A stretch of DNA of 64,000 nt from Bacillota bacterium (GTDB lineage Bacteria; Bacillota; Clostridia; Christensenellales; Aristaeellaceae): NCBI GenBank assembly GCA_023413135.1, contig JAEZQK010000001.1, forward strand, positions 1 through 64,000, given 5' to 3'. Numbering within the stretch: position 1 is the stretch's first letter; each line of letters begins with the position of its first letter. Both the position numbers and the translations under genes were made by a program. A model generated the notes under the pieces. That model did not search any database. It was given only the letters and a program-made list of their open reading frames with translations, and was not told where the DNA came from. Positions 25,861 through 33,041 of the stretch are shown piece after piece.

Positions 25861-26052
25861 TCTTTTGCTCCTTCCCTGCACAGAAAAAAGGCATGCAGGT
25901 CCATATTGCATATTGGATTTGGGCTTATTGTATTTCTTCCTGAAAGATCGCGCATTGACGATTTTTCGATTTTTGGCGAAAAAAAAAGAAAAACTTTGTT
26001 TTGTCAAAGCTTCAACGCAGGGCGGGGGCGTTATAATGAACAGTGAACAGTA

Positions 26053-26234
26053 TAATACCAAATCAAAACTTTAGCGCATTGTTGCCGGCATCATTGGGAA
26101 TGAACCATACCATCTTCTCAAGATAAACGTAGGGCGGGGGCGGGCGTTCGCCGTATGCACCGGGGCATTACAACCTGGCCTGTGAACACACAGATGCGCG
26201 GGGAACGACGGCGGGAGCAAGCCCCCGCCCTGCG
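26053..26234. repeat. Dispersed repeat (AATACCAAATCA family) forming the 3' end of the AraC gene
   Basis: Starts TAATACCAAATCA, like the repeats at 30742 and 61483, and contains GTAGGGCGGGGGCGGGCGTTCG and GGCGGGAGCAAGCCCCCGCC, both also found in those copies. The stop codon and about 53 codons of the AraC gene lie inside it. Confidence 0.75.
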
Positions 26235-27165
26235 GAGTTTCCGGCGGAAGTATGCCCGCCTCGCTCAGGGGCAGCTGAGTATACTTCGTCTGCGCGGCCA
26301 GCGTTATTTCGTCCGCCCGGTACAGCCGCCTGAATTCTGAGGGGGTGTGATGGAAGAACTGCTTGAAGTGCTTTATCAGGTACTTGACGTCGGAAAACCC
26401 GCAGCCCAGAGCAATATCCACGATCCGCTCCTGCGTACTCAAAAGCATCTTTGCCGCGGCTTCGCACTTGCCATAATACAAAAGCTCCTGAAAGGTCTGC
26501 CCAAAGGTTTCTTTGATATTATAGGATAAATGGGACAAGGTGACATCGATTGTCGCAAGCATGTCTTTTAAGCCGATCTTCATATTCTGCGCGTTGCTTA
26601 CGCTTTGCGCCATCTGCCGGAACCGTTCCACGCGCCTGTCATCCAGCGGAGCCGTTCCGAATCCCCAGCGCAGCAAGTCAAAATGGTACAGGATATGGCC
26701 AAGCATATCCTTCAGGAGCGACTCTACCGCTTCCCCGTCCGGCATTTTAGGCGCGGCATTCAGCATGCTTATGAGCCGTGCGATATACTCCTTTAACTCC
26801 CGGTATCTTTCCGGCGTTTGCTTTTCATGGTAGGGGGAGCAGCAATACAGGAACAGATACCGGCTGTCGGGCAGGACGCGCTTTACAAAGCCGGGTGATA
26901 TATATATGTGAAGGATTTTGTTGCCCTCTTCGCTTTTGCGTATGCTATGCAGTTCATCCATGTTGACGATGGCGATATCGTTCTCGCGCAGCAGGTGGCT
27001 TTCATTCCCAAGCACGACGTTGACCGAACCCTGCAGGACCTTTACGATCTCAAGGGCGTCATGCCAGTGGTAGGGATATTGCTCCACACTAAGAACACAC
27101 GCTTTTACAGGCACCGTGTGGGGAAAATCGATCATTTCAGGGCGCATCGGTTCACCGTTTATCAT
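26071..27165 (-). CDS. AraC-family transcriptional regulator with repeat-derived C-terminal tail
   Basis: A 364-residue regulator. The N-terminal cupin (residues ~10-95; YPYHWHDALEIVKVLQGSVN) senses a ligand. The C-terminal double helix-turn-helix spans about 205-310 (LSYNIKETFGQTFQELLYYG; IVDIALGCGFSDVKYLIKHF; TPSEFRRLYR). The ATG at 27165 overlaps the TAA of the SMR gene (TAATG), so translation is coupled. An open frame further upstream is only the antisense reading of neighbouring sequence. The last 53 or so residues (QGGGLLPPSFPAHLC ... ANARPRPTFILRRWYGSF) come from a dispersed repeat, so the native C-terminus was probably replaced just after LPPETP. The DNA-binding core is untouched. It may control the SMR pump. 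Confidence 0.88.
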   Translation of the reverse strand: MINGEPMRPEMIDFPHTVPVKACVLSVEQYPYHWHDALEIVKVLQGSVNVVLGNESHLLRENDIAIVNMDELHSIRKSEEGNKILHIYISPGFVKRVLPDSRYLFLYCCSPYHEKQTPERYRELKEYIARLISMLNAAPKMPDGEAVESLLKDMLGHILYHFDLLRWGFGTAPLDDRRVERFRQMAQSVSNAQNMKIGLKDMLATIDVTLSHLSYNIKETFGQTFQELLYYGKCEAAAKMLLSTQERIVDIALGCGFSDVKYLIKHFKQFFHHTPSEFRRLYRADEITLAAQTKYTQLPLSEAGILPPETPQGGGLLPPSFPAHLCVHRPGCNAPVHTANARPRPTFILRRWYGSFPMMPATMR

Positions 27166-27494
27166 TATCGCGTCACTCCGGTGAGATTGAGCATAACGAT
27201 CCCCGCGACGATCATGGTGATCGCAATGATCTTGACGGCGCTCATCTGCTCCTTGAAGAAAAAGTATCCGATGAGCGCAACGCAGGCCGTTCCCACTGCC
27301 GACCAAACCGTATACGCCACGCTGACGCTCATCTTTTTTAATGCCAGCGAGAAAAAGGGAAATGTCAATATATAGAATATCCCAACCAGTATCGACGGGA
27401 CAAGCTTCGTAAAGCCGTCGGAAAGCTTCAGGAAGGTTGTCCCCAAGACTTCGCATGCGATTGCCAGAGTCAAATACAGCCAATAGATCAGCAT
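27165..27494 (-). CDS. Small multidrug resistance (SMR) family transporter
   Basis: A 109-residue four-helix inner-membrane protein. The essential glutamate is in TM1 (LTLAIACEVLGTTFLKLSDG). The TM2 to TM3 region reads MSVSVAYTVWSAVGTACVAL, with the family AYxxWxxxG motif, and TM4 is IIAITMIVAGIVMLNL. Family members act as proton-coupled dimers exporting cationic drugs or guanidinium. I see nothing that separates EmrE-like from Gdx-like function with certainty. It starts 4 nt after GGGGAG and is the first gene of an operon with the AraC regulator. Confidence 0.93.
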   Translation of the reverse strand: MLIYWLYLTLAIACEVLGTTFLKLSDGFTKLVPSILVGIFYILTFPFFSLALKKMSVSVAYTVWSAVGTACVALIGYFFFKEQMSAVKIIAITMIVAGIVMLNLTGVTR

Positions 27495-27564
27495 CCGGCT
27501 CCCCTTTTCCTGTTTTTTTCCCGGTCAGATAATCTGCCAAGCTTCGCTCATTTTGTGCTTTTTC

Positions 27565-27593
27565 ATTATACTTTCCTAACCAGTATACTGCAA
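27565..27593 (-). promoter_or_regulatory. Promoter of the SMR-AraC operon
   Basis: TTGCAG (27588-27593), a 17-bp spacer and TATAAT (27565-27570) on the minus strand lie about 70 nt before the SMR start codon. Confidence 0.8.
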
Positions 27594-27693
27594 GACTTTC
27601 ATCCACTACAAACAGGCATAGGCTTCAGGGGTAGCTTTTTTGTTTTCTCGAAGTGGAATATATCAAAAATAAAATTCTTTTTGTAAAATATAA

Positions 27694-27722
27694 TTGACAT
27701 TATGTCAGGGATATGTTATGCT
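27694..27722 (+). promoter_or_regulatory. Promoter with overlapping operator before the XRE gene
   Basis: TTGACA (27694-27699), a 17-bp spacer and TATGCT (27717-27722). The palindrome TGACATTATGTCA (27695-27707) overlaps the -35 box, the expected arrangement for self-repression by the small XRE protein encoded just downstream. Confidence 0.7.
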
Positions 27723-27757
27723 TTGGCTGTAAACACAGGCGAAAGGAGGTAATGGTC

Positions 27758-27970
27758 ATGGGCAAGAACCTTCGCCTGAAGGCGGCCAGGGCAGCAAGGG
27801 ATATGTCACAGAAGGATGTGGCGGAGGCGGTGGGTGTGACGAGGCAAACCATCAACGCCATCGAAAACGGGGATTACAACCCCACCATCAACCTGTGCAT
27901 TGCCATATGCAAAGCCTTGGGGAAAAGCCTGGATGATTTGTTTTGGGAGGAGGATGTACATGAATCTTGA
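27758..27970 (+). CDS. Small XRE-family (Cro/CI type) regulator
   Basis: A 70-residue single-domain DNA-binding protein: MGKNLRLKAARAARDMSQKD, then VAEAVGVTRQTINAIENGDY with the recognition helix, closing LCIAICKALGKSLDDLFWEE. This is the compact YozG-like class usually paired with a membrane protein. ATG at 27758 is 8 nt after AAAGGAGGT; an ATG at 27752 is too close to that site. Its end overlaps the next gene by 11 nt. Confidence 0.93.
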   Translation: MGKNLRLKAARAARDMSQKDVAEAVGVTRQTINAIENGDYNPTINLCIAICKALGKSLDDLFWEEDVHES

Positions 27971-28424
27971 TAAACACGGGTTGGATGAAAGGCAGCGGGC
28001 ACACCGCGACCGCATCGGCAATCAATGCTTTATGCTATTGCTCTATGGGATATTGATCGATACGGCACTTCATGGGGCGGGCATTAGATGGCTTCCTTAT
28101 CCGGCCAATATGATAGCGCTGCTCACCGTGTGCGCCGGCATTTACGAGGTGCGGATCATACGGGGCAACGCCTATCTCCCGCCAGGGGAAAGCGGCCCCC
28201 GCAGGCGGCGAAAGACCATCATCCTGGCGGCATTCTCTGTGACGGTGGCCGCGGTGGCGGCGGTCATAGTAGTCAGGAGCGGCGCGCTGCCTGCTCAAGA
28301 GGCAACGGCGGGTGGAGACAATTCCGCGACGGTATTGTTCATCATCTCGGCGGTGAGTTTGATCATCGCCCTTGTGGCCGGGTTGATCCAGCATAGGCGA
28401 GACAAGGAAAGAGATGAGGAATAG
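27960..28424 (+). CDS. Small membrane protein coupled to XRE regulator (DUF6773-like)
   Basis: A 154-residue protein with four hydrophobic segments (FMLLLYGILIDTAL ~24-37, NMIALLTVCAGIYEV ~50-64, IILAAFSVTVAAVAAVIVV ~87-105, VLFIISAVSLIIALVAGLI ~124-142) and charged ends (DERQRAHRDRIGNQ; HRRDKERDEE). The LDERQ..HR.RIGNQ start resembles DUF6773-type proteins found beside small XRE regulators in Clostridia. The start codon lies inside the regulator gene behind GGAGGAGG. It may sense a membrane signal for the regulator; this is inferred from context only. Confidence 0.78.
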   Translation: MNLDKHGLDERQRAHRDRIGNQCFMLLLYGILIDTALHGAGIRWLPYPANMIALLTVCAGIYEVRIIRGNAYLPPGESGPRRRRKTIILAAFSVTVAAVAAVIVVRSGALPAQEATAGGDNSATVLFIISAVSLIIALVAGLIQHRRDKERDEE

Positions 28425-28464
28425 CTGGCACAATTGCAAAACCTTTTCCAAAAACTCTCTTTTG

Positions 28465-28511
28465 CCCTCCGTTTTTTCCATAAGTGTGATATACTCATGG
28501 ATAACGGAGGG
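28465..28511 (+). promoter_or_regulatory. Inverted repeat that can mask the ribosome site of the CHAP gene
   Basis: CCCTCCGTT (28465-28473) pairs perfectly with AACGGAGGG (28503-28511), and the second arm contains the GGAGGG ribosome site. A TATACT -10-like box (28490-28495) lies in the loop. Readthrough RNA from the upstream operon would therefore hide the site, while RNA started inside the loop would not. Confidence 0.5.
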
Positions 28512-28520
28512 ATATGATTT

Positions 28521-29390
28521 ATGATAAGAAGGTTTGTATTCCTGCTGCTGGCTATATGCCTGGTGATTCCCGCGGCCAGCGCTCAGGAAGCAGATAGGGC
28601 TTTGCAGCTTGAAATGCATCCGGGGGAGACCATGGCGGCACCGGCGGCGGATCAGTGGGAATCTGCCGATGATCAGGTGGCCACGGTGGATGAAGAGGGG
28701 AACATCACCGCCCTTGGGGAAGGGAACTGTGAAATTTTGTTGACGACGGGGGGAACAATCACTTCCTATGCTTTGACTGTGGATGAGGATGTGCCTACGG
28801 AGCTGATGAAGAAGGCCATTGCCATCGCGGAAAACGAATTCGTCACCCTGGATCTGAAAGGCATCAAGCGGGCCAACAAGTATACCAAATGGTATACCGG
28901 CAAGGACGGCGTGGCCTTCGGCTGGTGCGGCGCTTTTGTAGGCTGGTGCTTTGAGGAAGCCGGTGTGCCCATGTCCCGGGTAGGGAATGCGGAAAAGGTA
29001 GCTGATGAATTAACCTATGCCATCAGCGAGGCCGGTGTGGGGAAAATATTGAAAGGCTATCAGGCGATGGAGCGCTTAACCAGTATCCCAAGGCCGGGCT
29101 ATATGGTCATCTACAGCGTGACGAAAAAATCCTATAACAACATCCATACCGGGCTGGTGGTGGATGTAGAGGATTTGGGGGACGGCCGCTATCTGTTGAC
29201 CACCATTGAGGGCAACGTGTCCAGCCGGGTCAAAAAGTACCAATACTACTACGACAGCTCGGAGGAAGCAGCGCAAAAGCAGAAGAATATGGAGCCCCTG
29301 CCCGAGGAAATGCAGGTGGACGAGAAGATATCCTACAAGCTGCACTCCAAGGACTGGTTCGTAAAAGTCTTTTGCCAGACGTATAAGTAA
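28521..29390 (+). CDS. Secreted CHAP-domain (amidase/peptidase) protein
   Basis: A 289-residue exported protein with signal peptide MIRRFVFLLLAICLVIPAAS (cut after SAQ). Residues ~30-90 resemble a bacterial Ig-like (Big2) module: GETMAAPAADQWESADDQVA, then TVDEEGNITALGEGNCEI. A CHAP/NlpC-like cysteine hydrolase domain follows, with Cys136 in FGWCGAFVGWC and His209 in YNNIHTGLVVDVED as probable catalytic pair. Such domains cut peptidoglycan amide bonds. A second cysteine (143) in the same motif could form a disulfide. A strong terminator follows. The start at 28521 is preferred to an ATG only 2 nt from the ribosome site. Confidence 0.87.
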   Translation: MIRRFVFLLLAICLVIPAASAQEADRALQLEMHPGETMAAPAADQWESADDQVATVDEEGNITALGEGNCEILLTTGGTITSYALTVDEDVPTELMKKAIAIAENEFVTLDLKGIKRANKYTKWYTGKDGVAFGWCGAFVGWCFEEAGVPMSRVGNAEKVADELTYAISEAGVGKILKGYQAMERLTSIPRPGYMVIYSVTKKSYNNIHTGLVVDVEDLGDGRYLLTTIEGNVSSRVKKYQYYYDSSEEAAQKQKNMEPLPEEMQVDEKISYKLHSKDWFVKVFCQTYK

Positions 29391-29402
29391 TCAATAGAGA
29401 AA

Positions 29403-29441
29403 CAGGCCGGAGGCATTGAAATACCTCCGGCCTGTTTTTTT
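29403..29441. terminator. Intrinsic terminator after the CHAP gene
   Basis: CAGGCCGGAGG / CCTCCGGCCTG stem, 10-nt loop, then seven T. It lies between the CHAP gene and the convergent whiA operon and may act on both. Confidence 0.93.
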
Positions 29442-29488
29442 GCAGCAAAAATGCTCCCGGCCTTGGCCGGTAAGGTGATACGATGGAT

Positions 29489-29752
29489 TCATTCTGCAAA
29501 ATTGCTGTCCAGCAGCCGGACGATGGCGTCCACGGCCCGCTGTTCATCCTCTCCGTCCGCCACCAGATAAAGCTTTCCGTCAATGGCTGTGCCCAGGGAT
29601 AAAAGGCCCAGCATGCTCTTGGCATTGATGACCTTGCTGTGATGCTCGATCATGATGCGAGCGTCGAAGCGGCTGGCCACCTGTACGAGCTGGGCCGCGG
29701 TGCGGCGCTGCAATGCCTCCCGGCCGGGCAGGGCGACTTCTCTTCGTATCAT
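29489..29752 (-). CDS. crh: HPr-like regulatory protein of the Crh type
   Basis: An 87-residue HPr-fold protein. The residue at position 15, histidine in transport HPr, is glutamine here (REALQRRTAA), exactly as in Bacillus Crh, so it cannot carry phosphate for PTS sugar uptake. Ser46 with its surroundings (NAKSMLGLLSLG) is kept, so phosphorylation by HPr kinase and CcpA co-repression remain possible. Arg16 and Thr18 also differ from the HARP motif. Its start overlaps the whiA stop by 4 nt. The whiA-crh order is the one known from Bacillus subtilis. The gene name is given on Q15, S46 and context. Confidence 0.85.
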   Translation of the reverse strand: MIRREVALPGREALQRRTAAQLVQVASRFDARIMIEHHSKVINAKSMLGLLSLGTAIDGKLYLVADGEDEQRAVDAIVRLLDSNFAE

Positions 29753-30711
29753 GGTTCATCCTCCTTATGTGTTTCCAGCGCCTGCGAGAGTTCTACGATC
29801 CTGCGCAGACGGTGATTGACGCCGGATTTGCCAAGGGGCGGGTCCAGCATTTCGCCCAGCTGCGAAAGCGTGGCTTCCGGTTGAGAAAGCCTCAGCCGCG
29901 CTACCTGCTGGAGGGAAGGAGGGAGCGTACCCAGTCCTTTGGATAGGGACAGCGCCCGGATGGCTTCGATCTGACGGCGGGAAGCATCCAGTTGCTTTTC
30001 CATGTTGGAGGTGTCGCAATTCATCATGCGGTTGACATAATTCATCACATTTTTGTGGATACGGGTATTTTCCAGGGACAACAGCGCCTGATGCGCCCCC
30101 ATCAGCCCCAGTGCAGATACAATCTGCTCGCTCTCTTTCAAGTATACCACAATTGTGCCCTTTCGGGCCATCTGTTTGGCTGGAAGACCGGATTTTTCCA
30201 TCATGCGGATCAAAGCAGCCGCAAGATTCGCTTCACCGGCCACAATTTCAAAATGGTATCCCTTTTCCGGGCTGGTAATGGAGCCTGCCCCCAGGAATGC
30301 GCCACGCAAAAAGGACTTGCGGCAGCATTGCCGAAGGGCTGCGTTCCTGGGCGAGGTGCGCACCAAATGCAGCGCGCCGTCCTCGCCGGCGGCCATCATG
30401 CCAAAGGCCGTTAAGAGCTTTTGCGCATCCTCCGTTTCCAATGTCAAAACACTGCTGCGCTGGCCGCCCAGGCGGCTGTGGCGTATGAAATGCAGCGATG
30501 GGGTGATGGAAAGGAGCGTGCGCAAAAGTAAAAAGATACGCCTGGCCAGCCCGGCGTTTTCCACCCGGAAGGTAAGGCGCACCTGCCCGCCCCCCCTTAG
30601 TGAAAGGGAAGCGGATGTCTGCAAAAGCGCGCTCAATTCGCTGAGCATGCAGCAGGGCTTCCCAAAGGGAAGCCGCACCAGCTCATCCTTGGCGATGGAG
30701 GAAAAAGACAA
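29749..30711 (-). CDS. whiA: WhiA, sporulation/cell-division regulator homologue
   Basis: A 320-residue DNA-binding protein. The start is TTG at 30711 behind AAGGAGG, giving MSFSSIAKDELVRLPFGKPC, the normal WhiA beginning. The open frame continues 23 codons further up, but those lie in spacer and repeat sequence. The LAGLIDADG-homing-endonuclease-like N-domain is recognised by CRKSFLRGAFLGAGSITSP (~135-150, usually ..YLRGAFLAGGSV..P). Then comes NRMMNCDTSNMEKQLDASRR, and a C-terminal HTH domain with LSQLGEMLDPPLGKSGVNHRLRRI (~285-310). Upstream lies a repeat rather than yvcK, which usually sits here. Confidence 0.95.
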   Translation of the reverse strand: MSFSSIAKDELVRLPFGKPCCMLSELSALLQTSASLSLRGGGQVRLTFRVENAGLARRIFLLLRTLLSITPSLHFIRHSRLGGQRSSVLTLETEDAQKLLTAFGMMAAGEDGALHLVRTSPRNAALRQCCRKSFLRGAFLGAGSITSPEKGYHFEIVAGEANLAAALIRMMEKSGLPAKQMARKGTIVVYLKESEQIVSALGLMGAHQALLSLENTRIHKNVMNYVNRMMNCDTSNMEKQLDASRRQIEAIRALSLSKGLGTLPPSLQQVARLRLSQPEATLSQLGEMLDPPLGKSGVNHRLRRIVELSQALETHKEDEP

Positions 30712-30741
30712 GATGCCCTCCTTAACAGGTCCCGAAAAAGT

Positions 30742-31011
30742 TAATACCAAATCATAATTTAGATGCATCGTTATCAGCATCTTTGGATACGACCCATGCC
30801 TTCTTCACGGGATAAGCGCAGAGCGGAGGCTTGCTCCCGCCGCATGTAGCGGTACCATATATCTTGATCCATGCATGATACGGACGGCGGGAGCAAGCCC
30901 CCGCCCTACGGCTATCCCACTGATGCACCGGACAAGCGAAGCGCAGGACGGTGAATGGGGCATACAAGGAAATCGTGCAAACCCGAGAAAATGATGCAAT
31001 CATTTTCTCGA
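30742..31011. repeat. Dispersed composite repeat between whiA and rapZ
   Basis: Starts TTAATACCAAATCATAATTT (family of 26053 and 61483), contains GCGGAGGCTTGCTCCCGCC and its inverse GGCGGGAGCAAGCCCCCGCC, then CACCGGACAAGCGAAGCGCA (also found in the tail of hisH at 50.9 kb), and ends in the hairpin CGAGAAAATGAT / ATCATTTTCTCG directly after the rapZ stop, where it may terminate transcription. No remnant of yvcK is visible. The 304-bp gap holds no gene. Confidence 0.75.
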
Positions 31012-31015
31012 AATC

Positions 31016-31903
31016 CTATAACATTTTCCAATGTGCCTGCTCAAGGTCAAGATCCCGGTGGTTCACATCCACCCGGAACCCCCGGGTACGCAGGCGGACG
31101 GCCAGCTCCTCGGCAATGGCCACGCTGCGGTGGGCGCCGCCGGTGCAGCCTATGGCTACCACCAACCGGTGCTTCCCCTCTTCCTGGTAATGGGGCAGCA
31201 AAAAATCCAGCATGTCCATGGTCTTTGTCAAAAATTCCGCCGTCACGGGATGCTCCAAAACATATGTCCGTACATCCTCATCCAGCCCCGTATGCCGTCC
31301 CAGCCCTTCCACATAAAAGGGGTTGGGCAAAAACCGCACATCGAATACCAGATCGCCTTCCCTGGGAAGTCCGCGCTTGAAGCCGAAGGAGAGGATCTCC
31401 AAACGCAGGTACTGGTTATCGCTTTGCGTGGTCAGGATATCCGAAAGCATTTTTTGCAGGGCCCTTGGCCGTAAAGTGCTGGAATCGATCAAATAGTTGG
31501 CCGTTTCCCGAAGCGGCTGCAAAAGCTCCCGTTCCGCCAGGATGGCCTCCTGCAGGCCCACGTTTTCGCTGGCCAGGGGATGGTCACGCCTTGTTTCCTT
31601 GTAGCGGCTCACCAGCACATCGTCGCTGGCTTCCATAAACAGCGTTTCGATCTGATAGCCGACCTCGCGCGTTTCGCTGATGACCTTGCGTACCGCGTGG
31701 GCGTCGAAAAACTCGCCGCTGCGTACATCCACCGCCATGGCCACCAAGGGTACCCGCATGGGGGAGGTTTGACAGGCCTCCATAAATTTGATGATCATCA
31801 TGGGAGGAAGGTTATCGATACAAAAAGCCCCCAGGTCCTCCAGATAGCGGATGGCCACCGTTTTGCCCGCACCGGACAGGCCTGTAAGGATCAAAAACCG
31901 CAT
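31016..31903 (-). CDS. rapZ: RapZ family RNase adapter / nucleotide-binding protein
   Basis: A 295-residue protein (YvcJ in Bacillus). The N-terminal P-loop is GLSGAGKT (8-15), the following DLGAFCIDNLPP is the family signature, and the C-terminal domain carries DVRFLPNPFYVEGLGRHTGL and IGCTGGAHRSVAIAEELA, the glucosamine-6-phosphate/RNA-binding part as known in E. coli. The start at 31903 follows GGAAGG (9 nt). In Gram-positive bacteria its precise role is unsettled. It lies 32 nt downstream of murB in one transcript. Confidence 0.96.
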   Translation of the reverse strand: MRFLILTGLSGAGKTVAIRYLEDLGAFCIDNLPPMMIIKFMEACQTSPMRVPLVAMAVDVRSGEFFDAHAVRKVISETREVGYQIETLFMEASDDVLVSRYKETRRDHPLASENVGLQEAILAERELLQPLRETANYLIDSSTLRPRALQKMLSDILTTQSDNQYLRLEILSFGFKRGLPREGDLVFDVRFLPNPFYVEGLGRHTGLDEDVRTYVLEHPVTAEFLTKTMDMLDFLLPHYQEEGKHRLVVAIGCTGGAHRSVAIAEELAVRLRTRGFRVDVNHRDLDLEQAHWKML

Positions 31904-31935
31904 GGTACTGTTCCTTCCTTCTCTATGTGCCAAAA

Positions 31936-32892
31936 TTAAACAAGATGCATGGGGGAGTCCTCACCTACGATGCGCACCTCCGGCGTAAGCCACACGCCGT
32001 GCTTTTCCGCAACAGTGCGCTGTACCAATGCGATGAGCGACAGGAAATCCGCTGCGGTGGCGTTCCCGGTATTCACCAGGAAGCCCGCGTGCTTTTCGCT
32101 TACCTGGGCATCGCCCACTTTCACACCCCGAAGCCCCGCCTGGTCAATAAGCTGCCCCGCAAAGTAACCTTCCGGGCGCTTGAAGGTGCTCCCGGCGCTG
32201 GGTACATCCATGGGCTGCTTCTCGTTGCGGCGGCGGTTGAACTCCTTCATCTCCGCCCAGATGGCATCCTTGTCGCCGGGGGCAAGCTGGAATTTTACAG
32301 AGGTGATGATCAGCATCTCCTCCTGGGCGCGGCTGTGGCGGTAGCCAAAATGCATCTCTTCCCCGGTGTACGTATGTATCTGACCATCGGCGGTGATGAC
32401 TTCCACCTCTATGATGGCTTCCTTCAGCTCTCCGCCGTAAGCTCCGGCGTTCATATACACGCCGCCGCCCACCGTGCCCGGTATCCCGCAGGCGTAGCAC
32501 AGCCCGGTCAGGCTGTGCCGGGCGGCCTCCTTGGCCACCGCGGCCAGGGATGCACCCGCCTTTGCAGTCAAAACCGTGCCTTCCACCGAAATAGAGGACA
32601 TTTCTTCCCCAAACTGAACTACCAGGCCCCGGATGCCTCCATCCTTCACCAGAAGGTTGCTGCCGTTGCCCAGCATCATCATGGGGATGTGATATTCATT
32701 GGCGCATGTTACAAGAAAGGCGATTTCCCGTGCGCTTTGCGCCGTTACCAGTATATCGGCAGGACCGCCGATGCGGATGGTTGTATGCTCCGACATGGGC
32801 GCTTGTAAAAGTGTCCGGTCCTGCGGGATATGTTCCTTTATCTTTTGCAGAAACGGCCCGTAAAAGGGCGCGCCGCAGGGCTTGTTTTCCAT
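31936..32892 (-). CDS. murB: UDP-N-acetylenolpyruvoylglucosamine reductase
   Basis: A 318-residue FAD enzyme that reduces UDP-GlcNAc-enolpyruvate to UDP-MurNAc with NADPH in peptidoglycan precursor synthesis. FAD-binding PCMH-type features: TTIRIGGPADILVTAQSARE (~37-56), MMLGNGSNLLVKDGGIRGLV (~73-92), CGIPGTVGGGVYMNAGAYGG (~130-149). The catalytic region is SAGSTFKRPEGYFAGQLIDQAGLRG with the Ser proton donor, and the closing HAGFLVNTGNATAAD is typical. The shorter type II form (no Tyr loop) fits Gram-positives. GGAGGAG lies 6 nt before ATG. Confidence 0.97.
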   Translation of the reverse strand: MENKPCGAPFYGPFLQKIKEHIPQDRTLLQAPMSEHTTIRIGGPADILVTAQSAREIAFLVTCANEYHIPMMMLGNGSNLLVKDGGIRGLVVQFGEEMSSISVEGTVLTAKAGASLAAVAKEAARHSLTGLCYACGIPGTVGGGVYMNAGAYGGELKEAIIEVEVITADGQIHTYTGEEMHFGYRHSRAQEEMLIITSVKFQLAPGDKDAIWAEMKEFNRRRNEKQPMDVPSAGSTFKRPEGYFAGQLIDQAGLRGVKVGDAQVSEKHAGFLVNTGNATAADFLSLIALVQRTVAEKHGVWLTPEVRIVGEDSPMHLV

Positions 32893-33041
32893 GGATCTCC
32901 TCCTGAAAGGGGGAAATATCCCCTTTTATTGTACCGCAAAAGCGCCTGCCAGGCAATAGAAATGCCGGAAGGCAAATGCACCATCAGGGGGAGTTTTGGT
33001 AAAGTTCCTGCGCTTCATGCATGAGCCCGGCGGAAAAGGGA

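Noticed and set aside
25861..26061. 67-residue N-terminal extension of the giant secreted protein
   Set aside because: It would bury the signal peptide and has no ribosome site; the ATG at 25860 has both.
27166..27606. N-terminal extension of the AraC frame to 511 residues
   Set aside because: The extra part is the out-of-frame reading of the SMR gene and its promoter. The coupled ATG at 27165 gives a normal cupin start.
30712..30780. Upstream ATG start for whiA
   Set aside because: The extra 23 codons lie in spacer and repeat DNA with no ribosome site; TTG at 30711 follows AAGGAGG and gives the usual WhiA N-terminus.
30752..31003. Minus-strand frame in the place where yvcK would be expected
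   Set aside because: Its sequence is that of the dispersed repeat; no YvcK motif is present.
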